NCBI GenBank assembly: GCA_946491665.1
Contig: CAMLYL010000026.1
Coordinates: 1 to 33,844 of the forward strand
Direction of reading: 5' to 3'
Source of the DNA: an uncultured Lachnospiraceae bacterium
GTDB lineage: Bacteria > Bacillota > Clostridia > Lachnospirales > Lachnospiraceae
Length of the DNA: 33,844 nucleotides
The translations under genes and the position numbers were made by a program. The notes under the pieces are model-generated. The model ran no database searches. It was not told the origin of the DNA and worked only from the letters and a program-made list of their open reading frames with translations. Within the stretch, counting starts at the first letter, position 1. Each line of letters starts with the position of its first letter. Positions 23,240 to 31,950 of the stretch are shown here, in pieces.

Positions 23240-24805
23240 GAACAGGCGCAGAAAACTCTGCCAGACCTGCATCGGGAACGGCGTTTTCTGTGTCCTGACT
23301 TCTTTGCAGACCGGAAAAATTTCCGCAAAATCTTTCTCAATATCTTCTATCGCCGGGCTGCCGTACAGAAAAACCGCATCCTCAAAATGAAGATAAAAAC
23401 TGCGGCAGTCCAGGTTAATACTTCCCACCACTGCCGTTTTTCCATCGCAGATCCATTGTTTTCCATGGCAGAATCCGGGAGTATATTCAAAGATGCGGAC
23501 TCCCGCATCCAGAAGCTTCCCATAAAAAGACCTCGTCACCTGAAAAATCAGCTTTTTGTCCGGAATGCCGGGGGTGACAATACGCACATCCACGCCTCTT
23601 CTGGCCGCCAGAACAAGCTCCCGTTCCATCTCGGCCCCGGGAATCAGATAGGGAGTCATCAGATAGACGAAATCCTCTGCACCTTTCAGCATATTCAGAT
23701 ATACATTTTCCCCCAGCGGCTCTTCATCCAGGGGACTGTCCCCGTATGGCTGTACAAATTCCCGGCAGTCTTCCGTATGATCCGCACAGCCGGAAGCCCC
23801 GCCGCCAGACTGAGAAAACCCGACGCTGTGTTCCGGCCTTTTCACATTCAGATATGCATCCCAGTCTGCGTCCGTTTCTCTGACAGCGTTCCACATTTCA
23901 AGAAACATAGCCGTAAAACTCCTTGCTCCTTCTCCAAAAATCCCCAGCCCTGTATCTTTCCAGAAACCATACGGCTCTGTAAAATGAAAGTATTCCTCCG
24001 TCAGATTGTAGCCGCCCGTAAATGCCCACAGTCCGTCTATAACCATAATTTTTCTGTGGTCCCGGTGATGAACAAAACCGTTTGCCCAGGGCGTCAGGGG
24101 ATTAAAAATCCTGCAGGAAATTCCGTTCCGGATAAGTTCCGCGGCAAACTTCCGATTCACATAGGGGATACTTCCCATAGCGTCATACATCACCCGCACT
24201 TCTACTCCCTGTTTTCTTTTTTCATAAAGGATTTCCCTGATCTCAGCAAACCCCTGCTTATCCTCCAGAGAATAATACTCCAGAAAAATGAAGTGTTCCG
24301 CCGCTTTCAGCGCCTCAATCTGAACCCTGACAGCATCCGAAGAATCCTTAAAAAATCTGCTTTCTGTATTTTCCCAGACCGGACAGCCTCCCCAGTTTTC
24401 AATATATTCCATCTGCTGAAGAATTCTGTGATCCTCCATCTGCTTCCAGACACCCTGCTGCCGGCTCAGACAGGCTCTCCGCTTTTCTTCACAATCCCGA
24501 AAACGTTTTTTCTTTGCCGGCCCCAGTCCCAGCTTTCCCAGAAGCACATACATTGACAGTCCCAGCACCGGCAAGGTCAGAATCAGAAAAACCCAGGAAA
24601 TCTGCTTGCCTGTATTCCCGCTCTTCCAGCAAATCCGCAGGCACACAAAAACAGACAGTATACGCAGCACAATCTCTACAAATACTGCCTGTTTTTCCAG
24701 CATCTTCAATACAATCGCCCCGCAGGCAATCTGAAGTACAACAGAAACAATTACGGGCAGAAGACGGATCAGGTTCCTTTTCAATGCCAGCTTCAATTCA
24801 TACAT
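23225..24805 (-). CDS. cls: Cardiolipin synthase (phospholipase D family)
   Basis: Makes cardiolipin by transphosphatidylation of phosphatidylglycerol at the membrane. The 526-residue protein starts at 24805 behind GGGAGGAAACG. Two to three hydrophobic segments occupy about 12-90 (PVIVSVVLQIACGAIVL; WVFLILTLPVLGLSMYVLLG). Two HKD motifs follow: HRKIMVID (about 250-257) and HGKQWICD (about 447-454, followed by GSINLD). LEYYSLEDKQG and GGYNLTEEYFHF are typical of Cls. The length is slightly above the usual 480-510 because of a loop around residues 330-365. It stands alone on the minus strand. Confidence 0.93.
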   Translation of the reverse strand: MYELKLALKRNLIRLLPVIVSVVLQIACGAIVLKMLEKQAVFVEIVLRILSVFVCLRICWKSGNTGKQISWVFLILTLPVLGLSMYVLLGKLGLGPAKKKRFRDCEEKRRACLSRQQGVWKQMEDHRILQQMEYIENWGGCPVWENTESRFFKDSSDAVRVQIEALKAAEHFIFLEYYSLEDKQGFAEIREILYEKRKQGVEVRVMYDAMGSIPYVNRKFAAELIRNGISCRIFNPLTPWANGFVHHRDHRKIMVIDGLWAFTGGYNLTEEYFHFTEPYGFWKDTGLGIFGEGARSFTAMFLEMWNAVRETDADWDAYLNVKRPEHSVGFSQSGGGASGCADHTEDCREFVQPYGDSPLDEEPLGENVYLNMLKGAEDFVYLMTPYLIPGAEMERELVLAARRGVDVRIVTPGIPDKKLIFQVTRSFYGKLLDAGVRIFEYTPGFCHGKQWICDGKTAVVGSINLDCRSFYLHFEDAVFLYGSPAIEDIEKDFAEIFPVCKEVRTQKTPFPMQVWQSFLRLFGPLM

Positions 24806-24913
24806 ATCGTTTCCTCCCGGTTTCATCAGAAAATTATTCTTTATTTTCTGTGATCCGGCAGGGTTTTATGCACAAATAAGCAGACCGGTTCCCTTTCCGT
24901 CTTCCTGTTTTTT

Positions 24914-26083
24914 CTAATCATATATCTGATTGATCGTCACTTCAAATGTGGCATCTTTTCCGTTCAGCTCTTCATTTCCATAATCCTCCGGAAACGTAAC
25001 TTCCACTGTCACCTCATCACCTTCCTGATAGCCGATAAGCTGTTCTTCAAAATCATCTATGTAGCTTCCGGAACCGATGGTCAGATCCGTACCGGCTCCG
25101 TTGGTGCTTCCGCCGTCAAAAGCAACACCGTCCACATAACCGGTATAATCAATATTAACGGTATCCCCGTCCTGTACCGTGCGTACCTCGTCAGAATCCG
25201 CAGCGCTTCCGGTCTCACTGTCCGCGGAAAGTTCAGATTCCGCACTTCCGTCGGAACTTCCGGAATCTCTCACCGCATGATAACAGAGACTTCCCACAAC
25301 CACGGCCGCGCAGATAATCAGCACAACTATGATCAGCCGTTTTTTCGGAGACATTCCGGAAGAGTTTTCCGCTTCCTCCTGCTTCGGATTCTGTATGCTC
25401 TGCAGACGGCTGAGTGCATTCCGGTCCTTTTTGCGCTGAAGTTCTCCGCTCCGGTTTTTCGGATACCGTGTATTTTTTATCTTTTCCTCCAGAAGAGCAT
25501 TTACGGTAGCTCCCTCTGAATTCTTCTCCTTCAGATCATATCCCCATGTTTCCAGCTGTTGCAGGCGCTCCACTTCATTCTCCGCAGTGGCAGCCTCCAG
25601 TATAATATCCAGCCGCTGTTCCACCGTCAGTTCAGAAGGCTTTACCCCCTTCAAAAGGGCAAACAGATCATCCGCGCCTCCCGCCAGTCTGTAATATTGA
25701 GAAACCACTTTTTTCTGCCGGATTACCCGCTCCGCAGCGGCTGGATGTGTTACCCGGCAGGCCAGATCAAAAAGAGCCTCACAGACCTGATCATTATTCC
25801 AGTCAAACTTTTTCGGATACTTATCCAGAATATCCGCAATGAAATCCCGGTTCTGCCAGCTGCTGCAGTCAATGTCAAGGATCTGCGGATCAAAAGTATC
25901 CAGTTCCCTGGACAGAATTTTTATAATCTGCGGATCCCGCAAAGCAACCAGATCCTGCAGCGTCCGGATCTTTTCCTCTTCGGGAATTTCCTTCATAATT
26001 CCTTTTTTCAGCTGCGCTCTGATTTCCTCTCGCTTGTATTCCTGAATCAGTTTCTTCAGAAGTTCATATTTCTCGGATGCCAT
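24914..26083 (-). CDS. Membrane-tethered FKBP-type peptidyl-prolyl isomerase with large N-terminal domain
   Basis: A 389-residue protein in three parts. Residues 1-240 are soluble, helical and charged, with no family I recognise. Residues 248-270 are a transmembrane helix preceded by PKKR, which predicts a cytoplasmic N-terminus. A serine/acid-rich linker (about 272-303) leads to an FKBP-like domain (about 303-389: GDTVNIDYTGYVDGVAFDGG and YQEGDEVTVEVTFPEDYG). The FKBP domain would therefore act outside the membrane on secreted proteins. It resembles the FKBP domain of trigger factor more than classic FKBP12. The start follows GGGAGGTAAGAA. It stands apart from its neighbours by about 110-125 bases on each side. 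Confidence 0.82.
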   Translation of the reverse strand: MASEKYELLKKLIQEYKREEIRAQLKKGIMKEIPEEEKIRTLQDLVALRDPQIIKILSRELDTFDPQILDIDCSSWQNRDFIADILDKYPKKFDWNNDQVCEALFDLACRVTHPAAAERVIRQKKVVSQYYRLAGGADDLFALLKGVKPSELTVEQRLDIILEAATAENEVERLQQLETWGYDLKEKNSEGATVNALLEEKIKNTRYPKNRSGELQRKKDRNALSRLQSIQNPKQEEAENSSGMSPKKRLIIVVLIICAAVVVGSLCYHAVRDSGSSDGSAESELSADSETGSAADSDEVRTVQDGDTVNIDYTGYVDGVAFDGGSTNGAGTDLTIGSGSYIDDFEEQLIGYQEGDEVTVEVTFPEDYGNEELNGKDATFEVTINQIYD

Positions 26084-26170
26084 TTCTTACCTCCCGGATT
26101 ATAATATCTGGGAAAATTTTAAGAAACTTATGTGATGAAAATTTAGAAATTCTATGATCTTTTTATGAAC

Positions 26171-26198
26171 CAGAGGGCGCCTCTGCCGACGCCCCCTG
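26171..26198 (-). terminator. Hairpin after ppk2
   Basis: On the minus strand CAGGGGGCG pairs with CGCCCTCTG through one G-T wobble around a 10-base loop, just past the ppk2 stop. No strong T run follows, so termination may be weak. Confidence 0.45.
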
Positions 26199-26208
26199 TC
26201 TGAAAAGC

Positions 26209-27732
26209 TTATTTTTTTTGCTTTTTTATGACTCCCAGCCGCCCCTCCATGGCCTCTACCACGGCTCTGAGAACTTTCACTCTGGCATAATACTTATCAT
26301 TTCCCTCCACAATAATCCACGGAGCATAGGTAGTGGAAGTACGGACAAGCATCTCATCCACAGCCTTCTCATACTCGTCCCATTTCTCACGATTCCGCCA
26401 GTCCTCATCCGTAATTTTCCACTGCTTGTCCGGATTCTCCATACGCTCCTTGAACCGGCGCTCCTGCTCATCTTTATCAATCTGCATCCAGAATTTCAGA
26501 ACGATGGCGCCATGCTCGGCAAACTGCTTCTCCATCTCATTGATTTCCTGATAAGCCCGCTGCCACTCATCTCTGGTACAGAATCCCTCGATCCGCTCTA
26601 CCATCACACGTCCGTACCAGGTCCGGTCAAAGATTGCAATATGGCCGTCCTTAGGAACATGATTCCAGAAACGCCACAGATAATGATGCACTTTTTCAAT
26701 ATCGTTAGGCGAAGCGGTCGGATGCACAATATATCCCCTGGGATCCATCCGCTCTGTGAGACGCTTGATCGCGCCGCCCTTTCCGCCGGCATCCCATCCT
26801 TCAAATCCCAGAATCATCGGAATCCTCCTGCGGTACAGCTCCCCGTGAAGCTCCTCAATGCGGCTCTGCAGCTCCCTCAGCTGTTTCTTATATTCATCCC
26901 TTTCCAGAGTGAGACTCAAATCTACTTTCTTCAGACTGGAAGTACGCAGAACTTCATCGTTATACTCGGAAGCGGGAAGCGGCACATGGGAAACTGTCGT
27001 ATCCGACGCAGACCCTTCCGCTTTTCTTCGAAGCGCCGCCTTCAAAGCCTCAATCACTGCTGTGTAAATCTTTACCGTAGCGAACTCCCGATCCATGGAC
27101 TCCACAATCGTCCAGGGCGCATAAGCGGTATCTGTATACTCCAGCATTTCATCATTCATTTCTTTATACAGATCAAAATCTTTGTTCCGTCTCAGATCAT
27201 CTTCCGAAACGCGCCATGCGCTGGAACGGGATTCCATCAGTTTTTTAAAGCGTTTCTTCTGCTCCTTTTTATCAATGCACAGGAAAAGTTTGATAATTAC
27301 ATTCCCGTCCGCCGCCAGCTGACGTTCAAAGGAATTGATCTCATTATAATAGGATGCCAGACGCTTCTCAGAAGTGATTCCGTCAAACCGGTCAATCATC
27401 ACCTTCCGATACCAGCTCCGGTCAAAAATCGCCATCTGATCCCTTGCCGGAAGTTTTGTCCAAAAACGCCACAAAAACGGATGCATCATCTCATCCGTGG
27501 ACTCCGGTCCAATAGAATTTACATAAAAACCCCGGGGATCCAGCGCATGAATCAGTTTTCCGATCTGATATCCTTTTCCCGCCGCTCCGAAACCTTCAAA
27601 TACAATAATAACCGGAATCTTTTCCGACTTACAGGTTCTCTGCAGCCTGGACATTTCCGGCTCCAGAACCGCCATTCGCTTCTTAAACTCTTCTTTTGAC
27701 ATTCGCTTTGTCAAATCAAGCTGCTGTAACAT
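26209..27732 (-). CDS. Two-domain polyphosphate kinase 2 (class II, polyphosphate:AMP phosphotransferase type)
   Basis: A 507-residue fusion of two PPK2 domains, which transfer phosphate between polyphosphate and nucleotides. Tandem forms are generally polyphosphate:AMP phosphotransferases. Domain 1 has a Walker-A-like FEGFGAAGKG at 45-54 and DRSWYRKV. Domain 2 has FEGWDAGGKG at about 310-319 and DRTWYGRVMVERIEGF. The aspartate of the EGxDA motif is glycine in domain 1, so domain 2 is probably the catalytic one, as in known two-domain enzymes. The start follows AGGGGGTAGACT. It is monocistronic by spacing. Confidence 0.9.
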   Translation of the reverse strand: MLQQLDLTKRMSKEEFKKRMAVLEPEMSRLQRTCKSEKIPVIIVFEGFGAAGKGYQIGKLIHALDPRGFYVNSIGPESTDEMMHPFLWRFWTKLPARDQMAIFDRSWYRKVMIDRFDGITSEKRLASYYNEINSFERQLAADGNVIIKLFLCIDKKEQKKRFKKLMESRSSAWRVSEDDLRRNKDFDLYKEMNDEMLEYTDTAYAPWTIVESMDREFATVKIYTAVIEALKAALRRKAEGSASDTTVSHVPLPASEYNDEVLRTSSLKKVDLSLTLERDEYKKQLRELQSRIEELHGELYRRRIPMILGFEGWDAGGKGGAIKRLTERMDPRGYIVHPTASPNDIEKVHHYLWRFWNHVPKDGHIAIFDRTWYGRVMVERIEGFCTRDEWQRAYQEINEMEKQFAEHGAIVLKFWMQIDKDEQERRFKERMENPDKQWKITDEDWRNREKWDEYEKAVDEMLVRTSTTYAPWIIVEGNDKYYARVKVLRAVVEAMEGRLGVIKKQKK

Positions 27733-27891
27733 AGTCTACCCCCTAATTTAAAATATCATTACCTGACAGTAACGTAAAATTTACAATTATTGTACCAAAA
27801 AACGCAGGAAATTACTACTAAATCTGATATTTTTGCAGATATTATCAGAAAAATCATTCTATTCTCAGACTCTACTCTTTTTTCAGACAGG

Positions 27892-27918
27892 AAAAAGGCT
27901 CCGACACCGGAGCCTTTT
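27892..27918. terminator. Bidirectional terminator-like hairpin
   Basis: AAAAAGGCTCCG (27892-27903) pairs with CGGAGCCTTTT (27908-27918) around a 4-base loop, giving T runs on both strands. It lies in the 479-base gap between ppk2 and the deacetylase gene, right before the structured element below. No gene ends here on either strand. Confidence 0.65.
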
Positions 27919-27925
27919 CCCACAT

Positions 27926-28045
27926 AGGGAGGTTGAGTTTATGAAAAAATCTAAAAATAGATGGGTTTTTTGCCGCCTCCCGAAAACGTCGGTGCTTTTC
28001 CAACCAACTGCCCCCGGTGGCTTTTTATTTGGTATGGTTATATAA
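27926..28045 (+). ncRNA. Candidate structured RNA or small-peptide element
   Basis: Several pairings are visible on the plus strand. GCCGCC (27972-27977) pairs with GGTGGC (28016-28021), followed by five T, like a terminator. An inner CCGA/TCGG hairpin sits at 27980-27992, a local ATCTA/TAGAT hairpin occurs before it, and GGGAGG upstream could pair with CCTCCC. GGGAGG also sits 8 bases before an ATG (27941) opening a 34-codon ORF that begins MKKSKNRWVFCRLPKTSVLF. The ribosome site could thus be sequestered by the structure. A structured RNA, an attenuated leader peptide or a dispersed repeat are all possible. I do not recognise a named RNA family. Confidence 0.4.
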
Positions 28046-28211
28046 TAAATGACAGATGTGAGCAAATTGTGGCAGACATCTAAAGAAATTCTTAGCAATT
28101 ATAAAAAAATTCGAAACTTTATGAAAGGAAAATGACTCCCGCGCCCTTCCGTACTAAATATCAGAATCCGTTCATACATTATAATAATAACGTTTTTTTG
28201 AAAGGCAACCA

Positions 28212-28991
28212 ATGCAGAAAAGCAAAATGCGTTTTTTGGCTTCCGTCACCGGTATCCTGGTGGCTGTTTTCGCAGGCATTCTGGTCATCCAGTCCCAGAC
28301 AAATTTCATTTCCGTCAGCAGTACCGTAAACGGCCGGGAGCTTCCGATCTACTGTGTGGACACGGACGAAAAGAAAATTTCCATTTCTTTTGACGCTGCC
28401 TGGGGGAACGAGGATACTCATCAGATTCTGGATATTCTGGCAAAGCATAACGTACATGCAACTTTTTTCATGACCGGAGGGTGGGTGGAATCTTACCCGG
28501 AAGACGTAAAAGCCATTTATGAGGCCGGCCATGATCTGGGAAATCACAGTGAAAATCATAAAAATATGAGCCAGCTTTCTGATGAAGAGATCAAAGAAGA
28601 GCTCATGACCGTACACGACCGCGTCAAAGAACTGACCGGATATGAGATGACTCTATTTCGCCCGCCTTACGGAGATTATGACAATGAGGTAATTCTGGGC
28701 GCCCGTGCCTGCGGATATTATCCCATACAGTGGTCCATTGACAGCCTGGACTGGAAAGACTATGGTACAGACGACATTATAAGCCGCGTCTGTGACAACG
28801 ACCAGCTCACCGGCGGCGCCATAATTCTCTGCCACAACGGCGCAAAATATACCGCCCAGGCGTTGGACGCCCTTCTTACTAACCTGGAGCAGCAGGGATA
28901 TACACTTGTGCCCATTTCAGAACTGATCTACACAGAAAACTACCACATGGATGCCAACGGCATGCAGATTGCGGATACAGATATCAACTGA
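28212..28991 (+). CDS. Polysaccharide deacetylase, PdaB-like (sporulation type)
   Basis: A NodB-homology deacetylase acting on cell-wall glycans outside the membrane. The 259-residue protein has an N-terminal signal anchor (about 7-26). Motif 1 is SFDAAWGNED (about 59-68, catalytic D61). The zinc histidine motif is NHSENH (H112, H116). Motif 3 is RPPYGDYDNE (from R151), and ILCHNGAKYT (H209) completes the site. The FDAAWG form, with the second aspartate of the common FDD replaced, fits the PdaB/sporulation clade; this supports a spore-forming host but is from family knowledge. The start follows GAAAGGCAACC. A hairpin with T runs lies downstream. Confidence 0.9.
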   Translation: MQKSKMRFLASVTGILVAVFAGILVIQSQTNFISVSSTVNGRELPIYCVDTDEKKISISFDAAWGNEDTHQILDILAKHNVHATFFMTGGWVESYPEDVKAIYEAGHDLGNHSENHKNMSQLSDEEIKEELMTVHDRVKELTGYEMTLFRPPYGDYDNEVILGARACGYYPIQWSIDSLDWKDYGTDDIISRVCDNDQLTGGAIILCHNGAKYTAQALDALLTNLEQQGYTLVPISELIYTENYHMDANGMQIADTDIN

Positions 28992-29006
28992 CTTTTTCAT
29001 AAACGG

Positions 29007-29040
29007 GAGACTTTTTCTGAAATGCGGAAAAAGTCTCTTG
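29007..29040 (+). terminator. Terminator after the deacetylase gene
   Basis: GAGACTTTTTC pairs with GAAAAAGTCTC around a short loop, about 15 bases after the stop codon, and is followed by a T-containing stretch. It precedes the preferred start of the SGNH hydrolase gene. Confidence 0.65.
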
Positions 29041-29096
29041 CTGTTTCCATCGGATTATTGTACAGTAAAGAAAAACACTGCCCGGAGAAACTATAT

Positions 29097-29717
29097 ATGA
29101 ACGATAAAACACAGCCAATTCTCTGCTTCGGCGACTCCAATACCTACGGATACGATCCCCGCTCTTATCTGGGAGACCGTTATCCCGAAAATATACGCTG
29201 GACAGGCATACTGCGGGAACAAACCCATCTGGATATCAGGAATCTCGGCCAGCCCGGAAGAGAAATTCCCGGATATCAATATGAAATGCAGCAGCTGCAA
29301 AACCTGATAGACACAATGCCCACGCCTCCCTGCCTGTGGATCATGCTGGGGTCCAATGATTTGTTAAACGGCCGAAATATAACTGCCGAAACCATTGCCG
29401 ACCGCATGAGGGCTTTTCTTCTGTATCTGACCCATCAGACGGTCTTTTCTTCCGGCATCATGCGGATTCTTCTGATCTCGCCGCCCCGGATGCGTCCCGG
29501 CCAGTGGACAAATGCGCATATACAGTCAGAATCCGCCCGTCTCGGATCATGCATGGAGACTATGCTGCATGAACTGTGCCGTGAAAAACAGCTGTCTCCC
29601 CGGAAACTCCTTTTTGCTGACGCCGGTCTCTGGAACCTTCCCGCTGCCTTTGACGGAGTTCATCTGACCGAGGAGGGACACCGGATTTTCGCAGAAAAAA
29701 TTTCTGTCTTCCTGTAA
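29097..29717 (+). CDS. SGNH/GDSL-family hydrolase
   Basis: A small esterase-type protein of 206 residues. Block I is ILCFGDSNTYGYDP with the nucleophilic serine. Block III is LWIMLGSNDLLNG (conserved Asn). Block V is FDGVHLTEEGHRIF with the catalytic Asp/His. There is no signal peptide from the preferred start, so it is probably cytoplasmic. The ATG at 29097 follows GGAGAAAC. An upstream in-frame ATG at 29022 lies in the terminator of the preceding gene and is rejected. The substrate is unknown; relatives act on acetylated sugars and lipids. Confidence 0.88.
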   Translation: MNDKTQPILCFGDSNTYGYDPRSYLGDRYPENIRWTGILREQTHLDIRNLGQPGREIPGYQYEMQQLQNLIDTMPTPPCLWIMLGSNDLLNGRNITAETIADRMRAFLLYLTHQTVFSSGIMRILLISPPRMRPGQWTNAHIQSESARLGSCMETMLHELCREKQLSPRKLLFADAGLWNLPAAFDGVHLTEEGHRIFAEKISVFL

Positions 29718-29749
29718 ACTGAAGAAAACAAATCTTTTTCCGTACACAC

Positions 29750-29791
29750 AGAAGAGAACCGATATGTTTCCATACCGGCCCTCTTCTTTTT
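29750..29791 (+). terminator. Terminator after the SGNH hydrolase gene
   Basis: AGAAGAG (29750-29756) pairs with CTCTTCT (29781-29787), with inner ATATG/CATA and CCG/CGG pairing, followed by a run of T. It separates the convergent hydrolase and glycosyltransferase genes. Confidence 0.8.
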
Positions 29792-29813
29792 GATATATAG
29801 GTAGAATTATACT

Positions 29814-31109
29814 TTATTGCATTTCACGGGACATTCCCTTCACATGAGAGGAACGCGCTGCAAGCGGAATCTTTGGCTCCTGCTTCAAACCATGCTGCAT
29901 GGGCTTCCACTCCACTTTCCTCTTCATTGCTGCAATGGCAATCGGAAAATATGTATACATAAAGATCGGGAATGTAAACAGATAAGCGATCTTTTTTCCG
30001 TTGCTGCAGGGAATTTTCTTCCACTGAGTGATCTCCGTGTAGATCCCCAGCAGAAACATTGCCGCAAAAGTGCTGACCAGAAATACTCCCACGGACTGAA
30101 GTGTGAACATCCAGTTCTGCGCCGTCGCAATTCCGATCACCAGCATCACCAGTCCGATCAGGGACGCTATTGAAGTCAGCAGAAATGCCGGAAGATATCC
30201 CATCATCATATCATAAGAAGAAAATGACTTTTCTCCTGACGCCTTTTCTGCCAGACGTCTGCCATACTTACCAAATACCTGATAATATCCTTTCACCCAG
30301 CGAAGCCGCTGATTCCAGGAATCAATCAGCCGTGTAGGCTGCTCATCAAAAAATTCCGCCTTTTCACAATATCCGATCTTGATATCATTTACAATACAAT
30401 CTGCGGAAAACTCAATATCTTCTGTCAAAAGGAAGAACTTCCAGCCGTTATTTTTCTGAAGCACTTTGGTTGAAACCAGATAACCGGTACCGGAAACCAT
30501 ACAGCTGCTTCCGAAAGCCATTCTTCCCTTATTCAAAAACTCTGCCTCATGCAAAAACCAGAGTCCATAGCCAAATGAAATCCAGTTGGCACCGAAATTT
30601 TTGCTGTTGCGGTAGCTGGTCACTACCTCGTATCCGGAATTGAAAACCTTGTTCATTTCTTCTACATAATTCCTTTGCAGAATATTATCTGCATCAAATA
30701 CGAAATATCCTTCGTAATCTTCCAGAACTCCATCTTCGGACAGTCTGTTGAGAAGATATTCCAGTGCATAGCCCTTTCCGACCTGAACTTTATTGAAACG
30801 TTCATAGCACTCAGCCCCCTTCCAGCGGGCAATCGCCGCCGTCCGGTCTGTACAGTTATCGGCTACTACAAACACATCCAGCAGATATCCCGGATAAGTC
30901 TGATCATGAATACTGTCGATCAGGTCTCCGATAACCCGCTCTTCATTTCTCGCCGCTATCAGCACTGCGTATCTGTTTTTCTTTCCATTTTCGACAATCC
31001 CGGGTTTTTTCATATAACGTATAAAAAAATAAATTGCCTGATAAGAAAAACATACAATAAACGTTGCTATAATTGACCAGTTAATTATCCTTGATACTAA
31101 CTCAAACAT
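29814..31109 (-). CDS. Membrane glycosyltransferase, family 2
   Basis: A 431-residue processive-type GT2. There is one N-terminal membrane segment (about 10-31). The catalytic GT-A domain follows: AVLIAARNEERVIGDLIDSI, VVADNCTDRT, metal motif FDADN (D139, D141), base motif TEDIEFS (E230, D231) and QRLRW (267-271). Three or so membrane helices lie at about 300-400. The TED/QxxRW set is shared by enzymes such as chitin, cellulose, hyaluronan and PNAG synthases, but the polymer is not deducible. The ribosome site is AAAGGCAGG. It is monocistronic. A TATAAT lies about 65 bases upstream without a clear -35. Confidence 0.9.
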   Translation of the reverse strand: MFELVSRIINWSIIATFIVCFSYQAIYFFIRYMKKPGIVENGKKNRYAVLIAARNEERVIGDLIDSIHDQTYPGYLLDVFVVADNCTDRTAAIARWKGAECYERFNKVQVGKGYALEYLLNRLSEDGVLEDYEGYFVFDADNILQRNYVEEMNKVFNSGYEVVTSYRNSKNFGANWISFGYGLWFLHEAEFLNKGRMAFGSSCMVSGTGYLVSTKVLQKNNGWKFFLLTEDIEFSADCIVNDIKIGYCEKAEFFDEQPTRLIDSWNQRLRWVKGYYQVFGKYGRRLAEKASGEKSFSSYDMMMGYLPAFLLTSIASLIGLVMLVIGIATAQNWMFTLQSVGVFLVSTFAAMFLLGIYTEITQWKKIPCSNGKKIAYLFTFPIFMYTYFPIAIAAMKRKVEWKPMQHGLKQEPKIPLAARSSHVKGMSREMQ

Positions 31110-31316
31110 CTTCGTCGCCTGCCTTTCCCCATATTTATCTGCATCGTAAATCGTATCTTTGATGTTACTCTAAATTATATGGGGTACTTCTTAACATTTG
31201 CACTTCGTGTCTATGAAAGTTTTCTTTTTCTTTTCTTAAGAAATTATGACGATATCTGTCTAAATTTAAAATCTGTGTAAATACTGCATACCAAAACTCT
31301 AATCTGCAGAAAAGTA

Positions 31317-31367
31317 CTCCCTCCCGAACCTGCAGCTTATTCATAAAACTGTCTGCCCGGGAGGGAG
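31317..31367 (-). terminator. Hairpin after hsp20
   Basis: CTCCCTCCCG (31317-31326) and CGGGAGGGAG (31358-31367) form a perfect 10-bp GC-rich stem around a 31-base loop downstream of the hsp20 stop, with TACTTTTCTG following on the minus strand. A large loop but a probable terminator. Confidence 0.6.
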
Positions 31368-31399
31368 CGTCTTAAGTTATCAAAACATACCCGATGGCA

Positions 31400-31837
31400 T
31401 TATCCTTCAATTGTCAGATAATGATTCTCTTCGACCGGCTTTTCCGGTTCTTTCTTCGGAACGGCCAGCTTCAGAATACCATTCTCAAATTTTGCATGGA
31501 TATCATTTTCTGTAATATCCTTTCCTACATAGAAGCTCCTGCTCATATTCCCCATATAGCGCTCGCGCCGGATATACTTGCCATTCTCATCCTTCTGATC
31601 ATTATTCGTATTTGTCGAAGCGCTGATGATCAGATATCCGTCTTTCAGTTTTGCTTTTACATCCTCTTTCTGGAAACCCGGCAATTCAATATCCACCTCA
31701 TACCCGGCATCGGTCTCTTTTACATCGGTCTTCATAACATTCGAAGGCTTTCCATAAAACATCCGATCCATATCCGGAAAAGAAAAGTCCATCCAGTCAT
31801 TCCATCCATCATTTCCAAAAATACTCGGCATTAACAT
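31400..31837 (-). CDS. Small heat shock protein (Hsp20/alpha-crystallin)
   Basis: An ATP-independent holdase chaperone of 145 residues. The alpha-crystallin domain spans about 35-130: DVKETDAGYEVDIELPGFQK, the dimer-loop region with RRERYMGNMSRSFYVG, and KFENGILKLAVPKKEP. The C-terminal tail HYLTIEG carries a weak form of the I-x-I anchor. The start follows AAGGAGGAATGAC. It is controlled by a promoter whose -35 lies in a CIRCE element, so HrcA repression with heat induction is expected. Confidence 0.95.
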   Translation of the reverse strand: MLMPSIFGNDGWNDWMDFSFPDMDRMFYGKPSNVMKTDVKETDAGYEVDIELPGFQKEDVKAKLKDGYLIISASTNTNNDQKDENGKYIRRERYMGNMSRSFYVGKDITENDIHAKFENGILKLAVPKKEPEKPVEENHYLTIEG

Positions 31838-31950
31838 ATGTCATTCCTCCTTCTTATTATGTCATGTCTTTTATAATTTCCGAATGCACAGGAACCTGTG
31901 TATTCGTGCCATTGGAAGTGATCTCTGATCTCTTCCTTTGTTCTATATGT

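Noticed and set aside
26090..26110. TATAAT immediately upstream of the FKBP gene
   Set aside because: A transcript from it would begin within the ribosome binding site, too close for a normal promoter.
26218..27699. Long plus-strand ORF opposite the PPK2 gene
   Set aside because: Antisense shadow of a highly conserved enzyme; the product has no recognisable features.
28132..28329. 65-codon ORF starting after GAAAGGAAA upstream of the deacetylase
   Set aside because: The site looks usable, but the frame runs into the deacetylase gene in another frame and the product has no conserved look.
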